A DNA stretch of 64,000 nucleotides from contig NZ_CP035733.1 of NCBI RefSeq assembly GCF_009768975.1, forward strand, positions 2,834,001 through 2,898,000, in the 5' to 3' direction. Shown here in pieces: positions 56,004 through 64,000 of this stretch. A program made the translations under genes and the position numbers. Each line of letters starts with the position of its first letter. The stretch's first letter is position 1. The notes beneath the pieces were generated by a model, which saw only the letters and a program-made list of their open reading frames with translations, searched no databases and was not told the DNA's origin. The DNA is from Sphingorhabdus lacus. GTDB taxonomy: Bacteria; Pseudomonadota; Alphaproteobacteria; Sphingomonadales; Sphingomonadaceae.

Positions 56004-58129
56004 TGGACCACCGCCCGCAGGCGCAGCGCGTTCGCAACGACAATCAGCGACGATCCGGACATTGCTGCCGCCGCGATCAATGGCGTGACATGGCCGGAAA
56101 TAGCCAGCGGCACAGCGATGACATTATAGCCAATGGCAAGACCGAAGTTCTGCCGCACAATCTGCTGCGTCCGGCGCGCGGCACGCACAGCGGTCGCGAC
56201 AGGGGTCAGGGCGTCGCCCAGGAAAACAACATCCGCGGCATTTTGCCCGACATCACTCGCCGATGCGGGTGCGATAGAGGCGTGACCTGCCGCCAGCGCC
56301 GGTCCGTCGTTAAGGCCGTCCCCGACCATCAGGACATGATGCCCCGCCCTTTTCTGCCGGGCAATGGCGTCCAGCTTGTCTTCGGGCAGCATGCCCGTCT
56401 GTGCCGTCAGCCCCAGCATCCGCGCCACTGGCGCAACGGCGCTTGCGCGGTCGCCCGATAAAATGGCTGATTCAATCCCCAATTGCGCAAGCTCGGTGAT
56501 CGTCTCGGCGGCGGCGCTGCGCACCTGATCGGTGAAGTGGACGGTGAAGGGGGGCTGACCTGCAACCAACAATTGAGCAGCCATGCCCGCACTCGCCATA
56601 TCAAAGTCGGGCCGGCCCAAGGACACTTCGCATGTTCCCGCCATGGCGTAGACACCTGACCCTGCAATTTCCCGGATGTTAGTGAGCGACGCGGCACTCG
56701 TCCCGGCACCTTCCAGTGTGCGGCGTATCGCCTCGGACAATGGATGGCGGCTGGCGCGTGCGAGTGCGAGTAATATGGACCTCTGTTCGCCATTCGCATC
56801 GTCAAGATTGACCGGTTCGGGACGTCCCAGGGTGAGTGTCCCCGTTTTGTCAAACATGGCGCGGTCTATCTCGGCAAGCCGTTCGAGCGCGCTGCCGTCT
56901 TTGACCAATATGCCTGCGCGCATTAACGCGCCGGCGACCACAATCTGCGCCGCCGGAACAGCGAGCCCCAGTGCGCAGGGGCAGGTAATGATCAATACAG
57001 CGACCGCCACTAGCAAGCTTTCATGCCAGCCAGCACCGGCCAACATCCAACCCAGAAAACTGACCGCTGCCAATGTATGTACAGCGGGAGCGTAGAGGCG
57101 TGCCGCCCGGTCGGCGACACGTACATAGAGTGATTTGCTCTGCCCCGCCTGTTCCATCAGCCGGGCGATGTCGGCGATGGCGGTATCGGGTCCGGTGGCG
57201 GTGACGGATATGGTCACGGGACTGTCGATGTTAAGCGTCCCTGCATGAATGCTGTCGCCCTCGTGCGCCATCTGCGGTGCAGACTCTCCCGTCAGTAAGG
57301 AGAGATCGAAACTGCTATTTCCTTTGACAATGATCCCGTCGGCAGCAACGCGTTCGCCCGCAGCCACGATCATGTTCATCCCGATGGAAAGCGCCCTGGC
57401 TTCTACCCAGCGGGTCTTTCCATCCTTATCCAAAACCATCGCGCCGGACGCCGTTTGCTTTAGCAAGGCGCTGACCCCGTCGCGCGCACGGCTGCGCATC
57501 ACCACATCAAGCCAGCGGCCCGTGAGGAGGAAGAAAAGCAGCATGACAACGCCGTCAAAATAGGCGTGCGGGCCATGGGTGAAGGTTTCGAACAGGCTGA
57601 GCGCAGTCGTAATCAGGACGCCTATCGATATAGGCACATCCATATTGGTGCGCCCTTTGCGCAAGGCAGCCCAGGCCGAGCGAAAAAAGGGGCGACCGGC
57701 ATAAGCCACTGTCGGCAACGCGATCAGAGCCGAAATCCAGTGGAACAGGTCCCGCGTGAACCCTTGCGCCCCTGACCATACCGATACCGACAGAAGCATG
57801 ATGTTCATCATGGCAAATCCGGCAACCGCCATTGCCTGCAACATCTGCCGCGATTCCTGCTGCGTCCCGTCTATAACATCCCCTGTTATGGGAACGGCTT
57901 CAAATCCAATGTCGCCCAGGATTTTGACAAGCTGCGGCAAAGTCATATCGGGCAGATGGGTGATCGACACCCGTTTAGCGGTAAAGTTGACCCGGGCAGC
58001 AGCGATGCCAGGATTAAGCGCCAGACCATTTTCCAATTTGGATATGCATCCGGCACAGCGCACACCCGGTACAGCAAACTCCGTCTGGGGAAGCAGAACA
58101 GGATCGCGGTTTGGCGTAGTGGCGGTCAC
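56000..58129 (-). CDS. ccoI: copper P1B-type ATPase of cbb3 assembly (CcoI/FixI)
   Basis: 709 residues from a GTG at 58129 that overlaps the ccoH stop (GTGA). An earlier ATG at 58192 would lie deep inside ccoH. An HMA domain has RCAGC (C25, C28). Eight membrane segments are expected. The ion-binding TCPCALGLA is near residue 381, the phosphorylated DKTGT near 427, and GDGLNDGPAL near 620. The TGES-like LLTGESAP is also present. It moves copper outward for the CuB centre of CcoN. It lies in the usual ccoGHIS order. Confidence 0.94.
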   Translation of the reverse strand: MTATTPNRDPVLLPQTEFAVPGVRCAGCISKLENGLALNPGIAAARVNFTAKRVSITHLPDMTLPQLVKILGDIGFEAVPITGDVIDGTQQESRQMLQAMAVAGFAMMNIMLLSVSVWSGAQGFTRDLFHWISALIALPTVAYAGRPFFRSAWAALRKGRTNMDVPISIGVLITTALSLFETFTHGPHAYFDGVVMLLFFLLTGRWLDVVMRSRARDGVSALLKQTASGAMVLDKDGKTRWVEARALSIGMNMIVAAGERVAADGIIVKGNSSFDLSLLTGESAPQMAHEGDSIHAGTLNIDSPVTISVTATGPDTAIADIARLMEQAGQSKSLYVRVADRAARLYAPAVHTLAAVSFLGWMLAGAGWHESLLVAVAVLIITCPCALGLAVPAAQIVVAGALMRAGILVKDGSALERLAEIDRAMFDKTGTLTLGRPEPVNLDDANGEQRSILLALARASRHPLSEAIRRTLEGAGTSAASLTNIREIAGSGVYAMAGTCEVSLGRPDFDMASAGMAAQLLVAGQPPFTVHFTDQVRSAAAETITELAQLGIESAILSGDRASAVAPVARMLGLTAQTGMLPEDKLDAIARQKRAGHHVLMVGDGLNDGPALAAGHASIAPASASDVGQNAADVVFLGDALTPVATAVRAARRTQQIVRQNFGLAIGYNVIAVPLAISGHVTPLIAAAAMSGSSLIVVANALRLRAVVQ

Positions 58130-58593
58130 TGCAATGGCTCCCGCACATGGAAGATGTCGGCGTTTTTGCGCAGCGCGAGCTGCACATTCCATCGTCCTTG
58201 CGGCAAAGCTTCTTTCGATCGCAATTCGCCGTCACCAACGGTGACGAAAGTAAGGGCTTGGTCTTCCTTGCGTCCCAAGGGATGCAAGGCATCCCCGCTT
58301 GCCCGGACACCGTCCAGAGCGGCGCCATTTTTCTCGACAGACACGCGGATGTGCCTTTCGCTGTCCAAACGCGCCACAACTTGCCAGCCAAGCCGTTCCT
58401 GCCGGTCGGCGGCGTTCAGCCATATGTTGTAATTCTGGCTGGCAACATAGCTGTTATCGACGACGGTTCCGCCAAAGGTGCTGATGGCCATACGGGCCAT
58501 GGTGAAATTGACGGCCATGACAACGGCAAAAAAGCTGACCAATATTGTTGTCATGTGCCAGCCGGTAAAGATGCGTGGTTTAGCAATACTCAT
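58126..58593 (-). CDS. ccoH: cbb3 assembly protein CcoH/FixH
   Basis: 155 residues. One membrane helix (about 13-32, GWHMTTILVSFFAVVMAVNF) with the FixH-specific FTGWHM motif, then NSYVASQNYN and a beta-rich periplasmic domain. CcoH stabilises the CcoN-containing assembly intermediate. It overlaps ccoG and ccoI by 4 bases each. Confidence 0.92.
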   Translation of the reverse strand: MSIAKPRIFTGWHMTTILVSFFAVVMAVNFTMARMAISTFGGTVVDNSYVASQNYNIWLNAADRQERLGWQVVARLDSERHIRVSVEKNGAALDGVRASGDALHPLGRKEDQALTFVTVGDGELRSKEALPQGRWNVQLALRKNADIFHVREPLQ

Positions 58594-60047
58594 TGGTCAT
58601 CCTTCGGGCGTTCGAATATCAGGGTGTCGCTGTCGCCCCGTTCATCGCCTGTGCGGGCGCGGGCGCTTATCTGGAATTCCGTGCGGGCGGGACCTTTGGC
58701 GGGCGCCGCGATGAACAGCCGCACTTTGTGGACCGCATCGGGGTCGACGGCGAAATTGACATTTTGCCGGGCTGAAGCGCGATCGCCTTCGTCCGTCCAG
58801 ACTTGCGCACCGGGGAGACCTTCGATGTAGATATCGACGATACGCGGCCGGGCCTGCATGTTGCGGATTTTGAGCGTGTAATTGTTCCGGATCGTCCCGT
58901 CCGACAATTGTACATAAACGGGATTGCGATCATGCTGCACGGCAAGATCGAGCCGTGTGCGCTGCCCCAGGGTAAACAGCATAGCGAGGCCAATGGCCGA
59001 CCAGATGCCGAAATAGATGATCGTGCGCGGACGGAACAAGGTCTTGAGAACCGGCTTTCCGGTGCCCCCTTTCTTTTCGATGTCGGCATCGTCCAGCGTG
59101 CAATAATCGATCAGGCCGCGCGGTTTTCCAACCTGTGCCATCACCTTGTCACAGGCATCGATGCACAGTGCGCAGGTGATGCACCCGATCTGTGGTCCTT
59201 CACGGATATCGATACCCGTCGGGCACACCGCCACACATTGGTTGCAGTCGATGCAGTCGCCAAACGCGGCTGGATCGGCTTGCGCGGCTTTCAGGCTACC
59301 GCGCTTTTCCCCGCGCCAATCCTTATAGGTAACCAGCAGGGACTTTTCGTCCATCATGGCGGTCTGGATGCGTGGCCACGGGCACATGTAAATGCAGACC
59401 TGTTCCCGCATGAATCCGCCAAAGATAAAGGTCGTTGCGGTCAGGATGCCCACTGTGGCGTAGGCAACAGGTGCTGCGTTACCCGACCAGAAGTCGCGGA
59501 CGAGTGTCGGCGCATCGGCGAAGTACATGATCCAGGCGCCGCCGGTCCAGAAAGCAATGAAGAGCCAGACTGACCATTTGCTCAGCCGCTTTGCAATTTT
59601 TTCGGCTCCCCAAGATGCCTTTTCCAGACGCAACTGGGCATTGCGATCACCATCGATAAACCGTTCGACATGCTGGAACAGATCGGTCCAGACCGTCTGC
59701 GGACAGCTATAGCCGCACCAGGCGCGCCCCACAGCACTCGTGACCAGAAACAGGCCAATTCCGGCCATAACCAGCAGGCCCACCACATAGTAAAATTCAT
59801 GTGGCCAGATTTCGATCTGGAACATGTAGAAACGCCGGTTGGCCAGATCGACGAGGACCGCCTGATCCGGGGCGTAGGCGCCCCTGTCCCAGCGTATCCA
59901 CGGCGTGATGTAGTAGATCGCCAGCGTAACCGCCATGATCGCCCATTTCAGGCGACGGTAAAATCCATCGACCGCCTTGGGATAAACGCCTTTGCGCGCT
60001 TGGTAGAGCGGTTGTTTGGGGCCGGTCAGGTCTTCAGGGCTGGACAT
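58590..60047 (-). CDS. ccoG: cbb3 assembly ferredoxin-like protein CcoG/FixG
   Basis: 485 residues from ATG 60047, which has AAGG nine bases upstream and overlaps the ccoP end by 14 bases. About five membrane helices. Two 4Fe-4S clusters: CIDCNQCVAVCP near residue 262 and CITCALCIDAC near 286. The GYSCPQTVW and YMCPWPRIQ motifs are typical of CcoG. The C terminus is an Ig-like domain. CcoG is reported to reduce copper for delivery to cbb3. Confidence 0.94.
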   Translation of the reverse strand: MSSPEDLTGPKQPLYQARKGVYPKAVDGFYRRLKWAIMAVTLAIYYITPWIRWDRGAYAPDQAVLVDLANRRFYMFQIEIWPHEFYYVVGLLVMAGIGLFLVTSAVGRAWCGYSCPQTVWTDLFQHVERFIDGDRNAQLRLEKASWGAEKIAKRLSKWSVWLFIAFWTGGAWIMYFADAPTLVRDFWSGNAAPVAYATVGILTATTFIFGGFMREQVCIYMCPWPRIQTAMMDEKSLLVTYKDWRGEKRGSLKAAQADPAAFGDCIDCNQCVAVCPTGIDIREGPQIGCITCALCIDACDKVMAQVGKPRGLIDYCTLDDADIEKKGGTGKPVLKTLFRPRTIIYFGIWSAIGLAMLFTLGQRTRLDLAVQHDRNPVYVQLSDGTIRNNYTLKIRNMQARPRIVDIYIEGLPGAQVWTDEGDRASARQNVNFAVDPDAVHKVRLFIAAPAKGPARTEFQISARARTGDERGDSDTLIFERPKDDQ

Positions 60048-60966
60048 TGGCGGCGACCTTTTCCGGGTCGGGGACCGCTGCCGGTGCAGATGCCGCATTA
60101 GCTTCACCACCGCCCAGCGAATGGACATATGCCGCCAGCATCTTGATCGTTACAGGATCCAAACGGTTGTTCCAGCGCGGCATTACGCCATAACGTGCTT
60201 TGGCAACCGTGGTCTTGATGCTCGCAATGTCGCCGCCATAGAGCCAGATGCCATCTGTCAGGTTCGGAGCGCCAAATTCGCGCATGCCTTTGCCATCGGT
60301 TCCGTGGCAAGATGAGCAGTTATTTGCGAACAAGGTTGCACCAGCCGCAGATTGCGCGCTGGGCTTGGCTTTGCCCGACAATGTCTGGACATAGGTCGCG
60401 ACGGCGTCGATTTCGCCACCGCTCAAGACTCCGCCAAAGGCAGGCATTTGCGAAAAGCGTGTTTCTTCATGGTCCGGCTGACGGATGCCATGGGTCAGGG
60501 TGTAATGGATAGCAGGCAAATCGCCGCCCCACAGCCAGTCATCATCGTTGAGATTGGGATAGCCTTGGGACCCGGCAGCACCAGAGCCATGGCACTGCAC
60601 ACAATGCACCTTGAATGCAGCCCGGCCACCTTCGATCGCAGCCTGATACAGTTTTTCATTTCCGGCGAGCTGTTCAACAGGAATGGCCGCAAGCGCGTTG
60701 GTAATGGGGGCGCGCCGCAGTGTTTCGGCCTTCATCTGTTGTTCCAATTCCCCCCGGCTTGACCAGTTCCAAAGGCCAGGCGTCGATCCGTTGAGCAACG
60801 GGATGGCGGGGAAAAGGACGATATAGCCGATCCCCCACAGGATACAGGCCCAGAAGGTAAAGACCCACCAGCGCGGCATGGGGGTATCGAGTTCCTCAAT
60901 GCCATCCCATTCATGTCCGACGGTTTGCGTTCCGGTTGGTGCATCGATGCGTTTATTCTCAGCCAT
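60034..60966 (-). CDS. ccoP: cbb3 oxidase subunit III, diheme cytochrome c (CcoP)
   Basis: 310 residues. One membrane helix (about 33-55, WWVFTFWACILWGIGYIVLF), then two cytochrome c domains with CVQCH (122-126) and CSSCH (217-221). Met ligands are likely in SQMPAFGG and GVMPRW. It passes electrons to CcoO. The ATG at 60966 has AGGGA at 8 bases and overlaps the ccoQ end; ATG 60972 is too close to that site. Confidence 0.95.
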   Translation of the reverse strand: MAENKRIDAPTGTQTVGHEWDGIEELDTPMPRWWVFTFWACILWGIGYIVLFPAIPLLNGSTPGLWNWSSRGELEQQMKAETLRRAPITNALAAIPVEQLAGNEKLYQAAIEGGRAAFKVHCVQCHGSGAAGSQGYPNLNDDDWLWGGDLPAIHYTLTHGIRQPDHEETRFSQMPAFGGVLSGGEIDAVATYVQTLSGKAKPSAQSAAGATLFANNCSSCHGTDGKGMREFGAPNLTDGIWLYGGDIASIKTTVAKARYGVMPRWNNRLDPVTIKMLAAYVHSLGGGEANAASAPAAVPDPEKVAANVQP

Positions 60967-61117
60967 TGTCATCGTCCCTGAAAATCATGGTGGCAGCGTC
61001 TTCGTTTCGTTGCCGGTTCGCTTTGCGAAAGGGCCAGGCGATAAGGATGAGGAAGATCACCCCCATCACCACCAGACCCCAACTGTCTGCAAAGTGGCGA
61101 AGATCGTTGTAATTCAT
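60959..61117 (-). CDS. ccoQ: cbb3 oxidase small subunit CcoQ
   Basis: 52 residues: [14 protein letters not shown], then one membrane helix (about 15-28) and a basic region ([11 protein letters not shown]). This matches CcoQ. The start overlaps the ccoO stop (ATGA) and the end overlaps ccoP. It stabilises CcoP in the complex. Confidence 0.9.
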   Translation of the reverse strand: MNYNDLRHFADSWGLVVMGVIFLILIAWPFRKANRQRNEDAATMIFRDDDNG

Positions 61118-61860
61118 CGTGGTTGCTCAAAGGGTTTGGCCTTTTGGTGATCGACCAGCGTTCCCAGCATTTGCAAATAGGCCACCACAGCGTCCATTTC
61201 GGTCACTTTGGCAGGGTTTCCGTCATAATCGCGAACCTGCGCCTTGGGGTAACGCGCCTGAAAAGCTGCGACGTCGGCATTGGGGTCTGCCTGCGCCATC
61301 AGATCGGTATCGGCCTCTTTGATGGCTTCCTTGCTATAGGGTACGCCTACCCGTGAAAGGGCGGTGAGATGGCCAGACATCTGGCCTGCGCGCACCGGCC
61401 GCTCGGCCAGAAAGGCGTAGGGCGGCATGATGGATTCGGGCACTACACTGCGTGGGTCTTTCAAATGGGCGCGGTGCCATTCGTCAGAATAACGGCCACC
61501 GACCCGAGCCAGATCAGGCCCTGTCCGTTTCGATCCCCATTGGAAGGGGTGGTCGTACATGCTCTCTGCCGCCAAGCTATAGGGGCCATAGCGTTCTACC
61601 TCGTCACGGAATGGGCGGACCATCTGGCTGTGGCAGACATAGCAACCTTCGCGGATGTAGATGTTGCGGCCGGTCAGTTCGAGCGGGGTATAGGGGCGCA
61701 CGCCCTCCACCTTTTCCACGGTGGAATCGATCCAGAAAAGCGGGGCGATCTCCACGATGCCGCCAATCGCCACAGCGCCCAGTGCGCACAGGCCGAGTAG
61801 GCTTACGTTACGCTCCAGATTCTTGTGGCTGAAGGTTCCGGTTTTGGATGAGCTTGTCAT
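61114..61860 (-). CDS. ccoO: cbb3 oxidase subunit II, monoheme cytochrome c (CcoO)
   Basis: 248 residues. An N-terminal membrane anchor (about 19-45) precedes the heme motif CYVCH (73-77) in [11 protein letters not shown]. Conserved [22 protein letters not shown] follows, and the Met ligand is likely in MPPYAF. It lies 12 bases downstream of ccoN. Confidence 0.96.
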   Translation of the reverse strand: MTSSSKTGTFSHKNLERNVSLLGLCALGAVAIGGIVEIAPLFWIDSTVEKVEGVRPYTPLELTGRNIYIREGCYVCHSQMVRPFRDEVERYGPYSLAAESMYDHPFQWGSKRTGPDLARVGGRYSDEWHRAHLKDPRSVVPESIMPPYAFLAERPVRAGQMSGHLTALSRVGVPYSKEAIKEADTDLMAQADPNADVAAFQARYPKAQVRDYDGNPAKVTEMDAVVAYLQMLGTLVDHQKAKPFEQPR

Positions 61861-61872
61861 TAGGGGTGCTCC

Positions 61873-63531
61873 TTATTCAGCCGGAACGGCGACATAGGGC
61901 CGGTCAGCTTCAGGATTATGGGGCGTTTCGGTCATCGGCTTTTCGACACGGATTTTGCCAGCGACCGTCATCCACACGTTGAAGACCATGACGAGCGCAC
62001 CCGAGAGATAGAGCAGTCCACCAAAGGCCCGGATGAGGTACATGGGGAACATCGCGGCGACCGTCTCGGCAAAGGAGTAGACGAGATAGCCGTCGGCTCC
62101 ATATTCGCGCCACATCAGGCCTTGCATGATGCCCGATACCCACATGGCAGAGGCGTAGAAAACGATGCCGAGCGTGGAGAGCCAGAAATGCCAGTTGATC
62201 ATCCGCAGCGAGTACATCCGTTCACGGTTCCACAGACGTGGGAACAGATAGTAGAGGCAGGCAAAGGTGATCATACCATTCCAGCCGAGCGCGCCGCTAT
62301 GCACATGGCCGATGGTCCAGTCGGTATAATGCGACAGGCTATTCACGGCCTTGATGGACAGCATTGGTCCTTCAAAGGTGCTCATGCCGTAGAAGGCGAG
62401 GGCCATGACCATCATGCGGATGATGGGGTCGGTGCGGATCTTGTCCCAGGCACCGTTGAGCGTCATCAGGCCGTTGATCATCCCGCCCCAGCTGGGCATC
62501 CAGAGCACGACCGAGAACACCATGCCAAGCGTCTGCGCCCAGTCAGGGAGCGCGGTGTAATGCAGATGATGCGGTCCTGCCCAGATGTAGAGGAAGATCA
62601 GCGACCAGAAATGGACGATCGACAGGCGATAGGAATAGACTGGGCGTTCTGCTTGCTTGGGTACAAAATAGTACATCATCGCAAGGAAGCCGGCGGTCAG
62701 GAAGAAGCCGACGGCGTTGTGGCCGTACCACCATTGGGTCAGAGCATCCTGCACCCCTGCAAAGGCGCTGTAGCTTTTCGAGCCGAAGATGCTGACCGGC
62801 ATGGACAGATTGTTGACCAGATGCAGCATGGCCACGGTGATGATGAAGCTCAGATAGAACCAGTTGGCGACATAGATGTGCGGCTCTTTGCGCTTCACGA
62901 TCGTGCCGACAAAAACCGCCAGATAGCTGACCCAGACGACCGTCAGCCACAGGTCAACATACCATTCGGGCTCGGCATATTCCTTACCCTCGGTCACACC
63001 CATCAGATAGCCTGTGGCCGCCAGCACGATGAACAGCTGATAGCCCCAGAAAACAAAACGGGCGAGACCGGGGAAGGCGAGTCTCGCCCGGCAAGTGCGC
63101 TGGACGACGTAGAAACTCGTCGCGATCAGCGCATTGCCTCCAAATGCGAAAATCACCGCAGAGGTGTGCAGCGGCCTTAAACGGCCGAATGTCGTAAACT
63201 CCAGATTGAAGTTCAGGACAGGGAAAGCGAGCTGCAGCGCGATGATCAGCCCGACCAGAAAACCCGCAATACCCCAGAACAGGGTCGCAATGGCTCCCCA
63301 CCGGATCGGGTCATCATCATAATGCGATGCAACGGCGGCGCCGCTTAATGTCGGAAATTTTTGCGTCAGAAAATCAAAGCGGTTCATCGATGCCGCCATC
63401 GCAATCAACGCGGCAAGGCAGATAATGCCCATATGGACCGAATAAGCCTGGTCAGCCCCCAGCGCCATGGCGGCAAAGGCCATGACCGCGACAAAAAACC
63501 ACACTCCAACGCGTGTTAAAAGAATATCCAT
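61873..63531 (-). CDS. ccoN: cbb3 oxidase catalytic subunit I (CcoN)
   Basis: 552 residues with about twelve to fourteen membrane helices. Heme and CuB histidines are visible in [48 protein letters not shown] and [13 protein letters not shown]. This is the C-type heme-copper oxidase active site, used at low oxygen. GGGGAAC precedes ATG 63531. An FNR box (63600-63613) is centred about 75 bases upstream, so the operon should be induced at low oxygen. Confidence 0.97.
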   Translation of the reverse strand: MDILLTRVGVWFFVAVMAFAAMALGADQAYSVHMGIICLAALIAMAASMNRFDFLTQKFPTLSGAAVASHYDDDPIRWGAIATLFWGIAGFLVGLIIALQLAFPVLNFNLEFTTFGRLRPLHTSAVIFAFGGNALIATSFYVVQRTCRARLAFPGLARFVFWGYQLFIVLAATGYLMGVTEGKEYAEPEWYVDLWLTVVWVSYLAVFVGTIVKRKEPHIYVANWFYLSFIITVAMLHLVNNLSMPVSIFGSKSYSAFAGVQDALTQWWYGHNAVGFFLTAGFLAMMYYFVPKQAERPVYSYRLSIVHFWSLIFLYIWAGPHHLHYTALPDWAQTLGMVFSVVLWMPSWGGMINGLMTLNGAWDKIRTDPIIRMMVMALAFYGMSTFEGPMLSIKAVNSLSHYTDWTIGHVHSGALGWNGMITFACLYYLFPRLWNRERMYSLRMINWHFWLSTLGIVFYASAMWVSGIMQGLMWREYGADGYLVYSFAETVAAMFPMYLIRAFGGLLYLSGALVMVFNVWMTVAGKIRVEKPMTETPHNPEADRPYVAVPAE

Positions 63532-63599
63532 AATCGTTCCCCGACCGCAGAACTATGTGCGGCTCGGGTTTGCGATGGTCTATTTGGGAAGTCCGATCA

Positions 63600-63613
63600 T
63601 TGACCTAGGTCAA
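63600..63613. promoter_or_regulatory. FNR/FixK-type anaerobox of the cco operon
   Basis: TTGACCTAGGTCAA is a perfect 14-base palindrome and fits TTGA[CT]-N4-[AG]TCAA. It lies 69 bases before ccoN and 19 bases after the stop of the Fnr-type gene, so it serves ccoN rather than the regulator itself. Confidence 0.88.
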
Positions 63614-63631
63614 GAAAGGCAAAGATAGGAT

Positions 63632-64000
63632 TTATGCGGCTTCCGCGAGATCCAGCAACGCCTGGCGGTCATGGATCACGACTCGCCGCCGGTCGGGGAG
63701 CGCTATTACGCCGCTGGACTTGATACGCGTCAACTGGCGGCTGACCGTTTCGATGGTAAGACCGAGTATGTCGGCCATTTGCTGGCGGTCCATTGGCAGC
63801 TCAAATTCGTCCAGATTGAGCAACGGTCCGGTGCATCCGTCCGCACTCAGCCGTTCGGATATGCGGAGGAGCAATGTGGCGATGCGTTCTTCGGCGGTTT
63901 TCTTACCCAGCAGCATCATCCATTGCCGCGCATCGTCCAATTCGATCAGCGTGCGCTGGAGTAGCTTATGCTGCAATTCGGGATGCTCGCGCGCGAACTG
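63632..64000 (-). CDS. Crp/Fnr-family transcription regulator, N-terminus outside window
   Basis: Only the C-terminal 122 residues or so are present; the frame is open to the right edge. The dimerisation helix (ARQWMMLLGKKTAEERIATLLLRISERL) and the winged helix-turn-helix (MDRQQMADILGLTIETVSRQLTRI) are clear. The recognition helix has E-x-x-SR, as in FNR-type proteins that bind TTGAT-N4-ATCAA. The N-terminal Cys cluster, which would tell FnrL/FnrN from FixK, is not in view. It is the probable activator of ccoN, hemN and ompW. Confidence 0.9.
   Translation of the reverse strand, partial: QFAREHPELQHKLLQRTLIELDDARQWMMLLGKKTAEERIATLLLRISERLSADGCTGPLLNLDEFELPMDRQQMADILGLTIETVSRQLTRIKSSGVIALPDRRRVVIHDRQALLDLAEAA

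Noticed and set aside
1-64000. tRNA genes, CRISPR arrays, insertion sequences
   Set aside because: None was recognised by eye on either strand. A tRNAscan or IS search was not possible here.

Overview
The window looks like chromosomal DNA of an alphaproteobacterium, most likely a member of the Sphingomonadales (Sphingorhabdus/Sphingopyxis/Novosphingobium type). This is inferred from the mix of gene families, the densely overlapping operons (ATGA/GTGA/TTGA stop-start overlaps), FNR/FixK-type boxes before a cbb3 oxidase operon, and TTAACCAT sites resembling alphaproteobacterial CtrA half-sites. No rRNA, tRNA, CRISPR array, insertion sequence or phage gene was recognised.

Layout. (1) 1-3.0 kb: the end of an M1 zinc peptidase, a CPBP membrane protease and two tiny coupled genes of unknown function. 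(2) 3.6-12.0 kb: a 2781-residue trimeric autotransporter adhesin with about twelve neck motifs. (3) 12.1-13.6 kb: the first of four secreted pectate-lyase-like beta-helix proteins. (4) 13.8-30.1 kb: an exopolysaccharide (EPS) or surface glycan locus in two divergent blocks. The minus block holds glycosyltransferases, a sulfotransferase, a Wzx-type flippase, a Wzy-type polymerase, a PIG-L deacetylase and an N-formyltransferase. The plus block holds a PglF-like dehydratase, a PglE-like aminotransferase, a second sulfotransferase, a Wza-like lipoprotein and an outer-membrane barrel. (5) 30.2-43.0 kb: a compact eight-gene VirB-type IV secretion operon (virB1-2-3-4-6-9-10-11) bordered by three more beta-helix proteins. 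(6) 43.9-53.4 kb: a LuxR-family regulator with a degenerate receiver domain, then the rest of the polysaccharide machinery: a PglC-like initiating phosphoglycosyl transferase, an epimerase/reductase, an ATP-grasp enzyme, a phosphoesterase, a Wzc-type tyrosine kinase, a subtilase and UDP-glucose dehydrogenase. (7) 53.4-64.0 kb: low-oxygen respiration genes: hemN, ompW, ccoNOQPGHIS with a Cys-rich companion gene, and the end of an Fnr-type regulator.

How the genes may work together. The two glycan blocks together hold nearly all parts of one Wzx/Wzy system: initiation by the PglC-like enzyme, UDP-sugar synthesis, glycosyltransfer, flipping, polymerisation, and export by Wzc and the Wza-like protein. 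The sugars are probably amino- or formamido-dideoxy sugars and uronic acids, with sulfation. The type IV secretion genes sit between these two halves. No virB5, virB7, virB8 or virD4 was recognised, and all the flanking beta-helix proteins carry Sec or lipoprotein signals. They could be lyases that trim the cell's own uronic-acid EPS, or periplasmic substrates for a Ptl-like second export step, or both.

The best leads for something undescribed are the secretion/beta-helix island, a predicted three-way-junction RNA leader at 22797-22871, two sets of shared intergenic motifs upstream of the surface genes (TTAACCAT, and ATAGTAAC[AG]C[AT]ATG), and the apparently phosphorylation-independent response regulator. 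All functional statements are read from sequence motifs; no database search was run.
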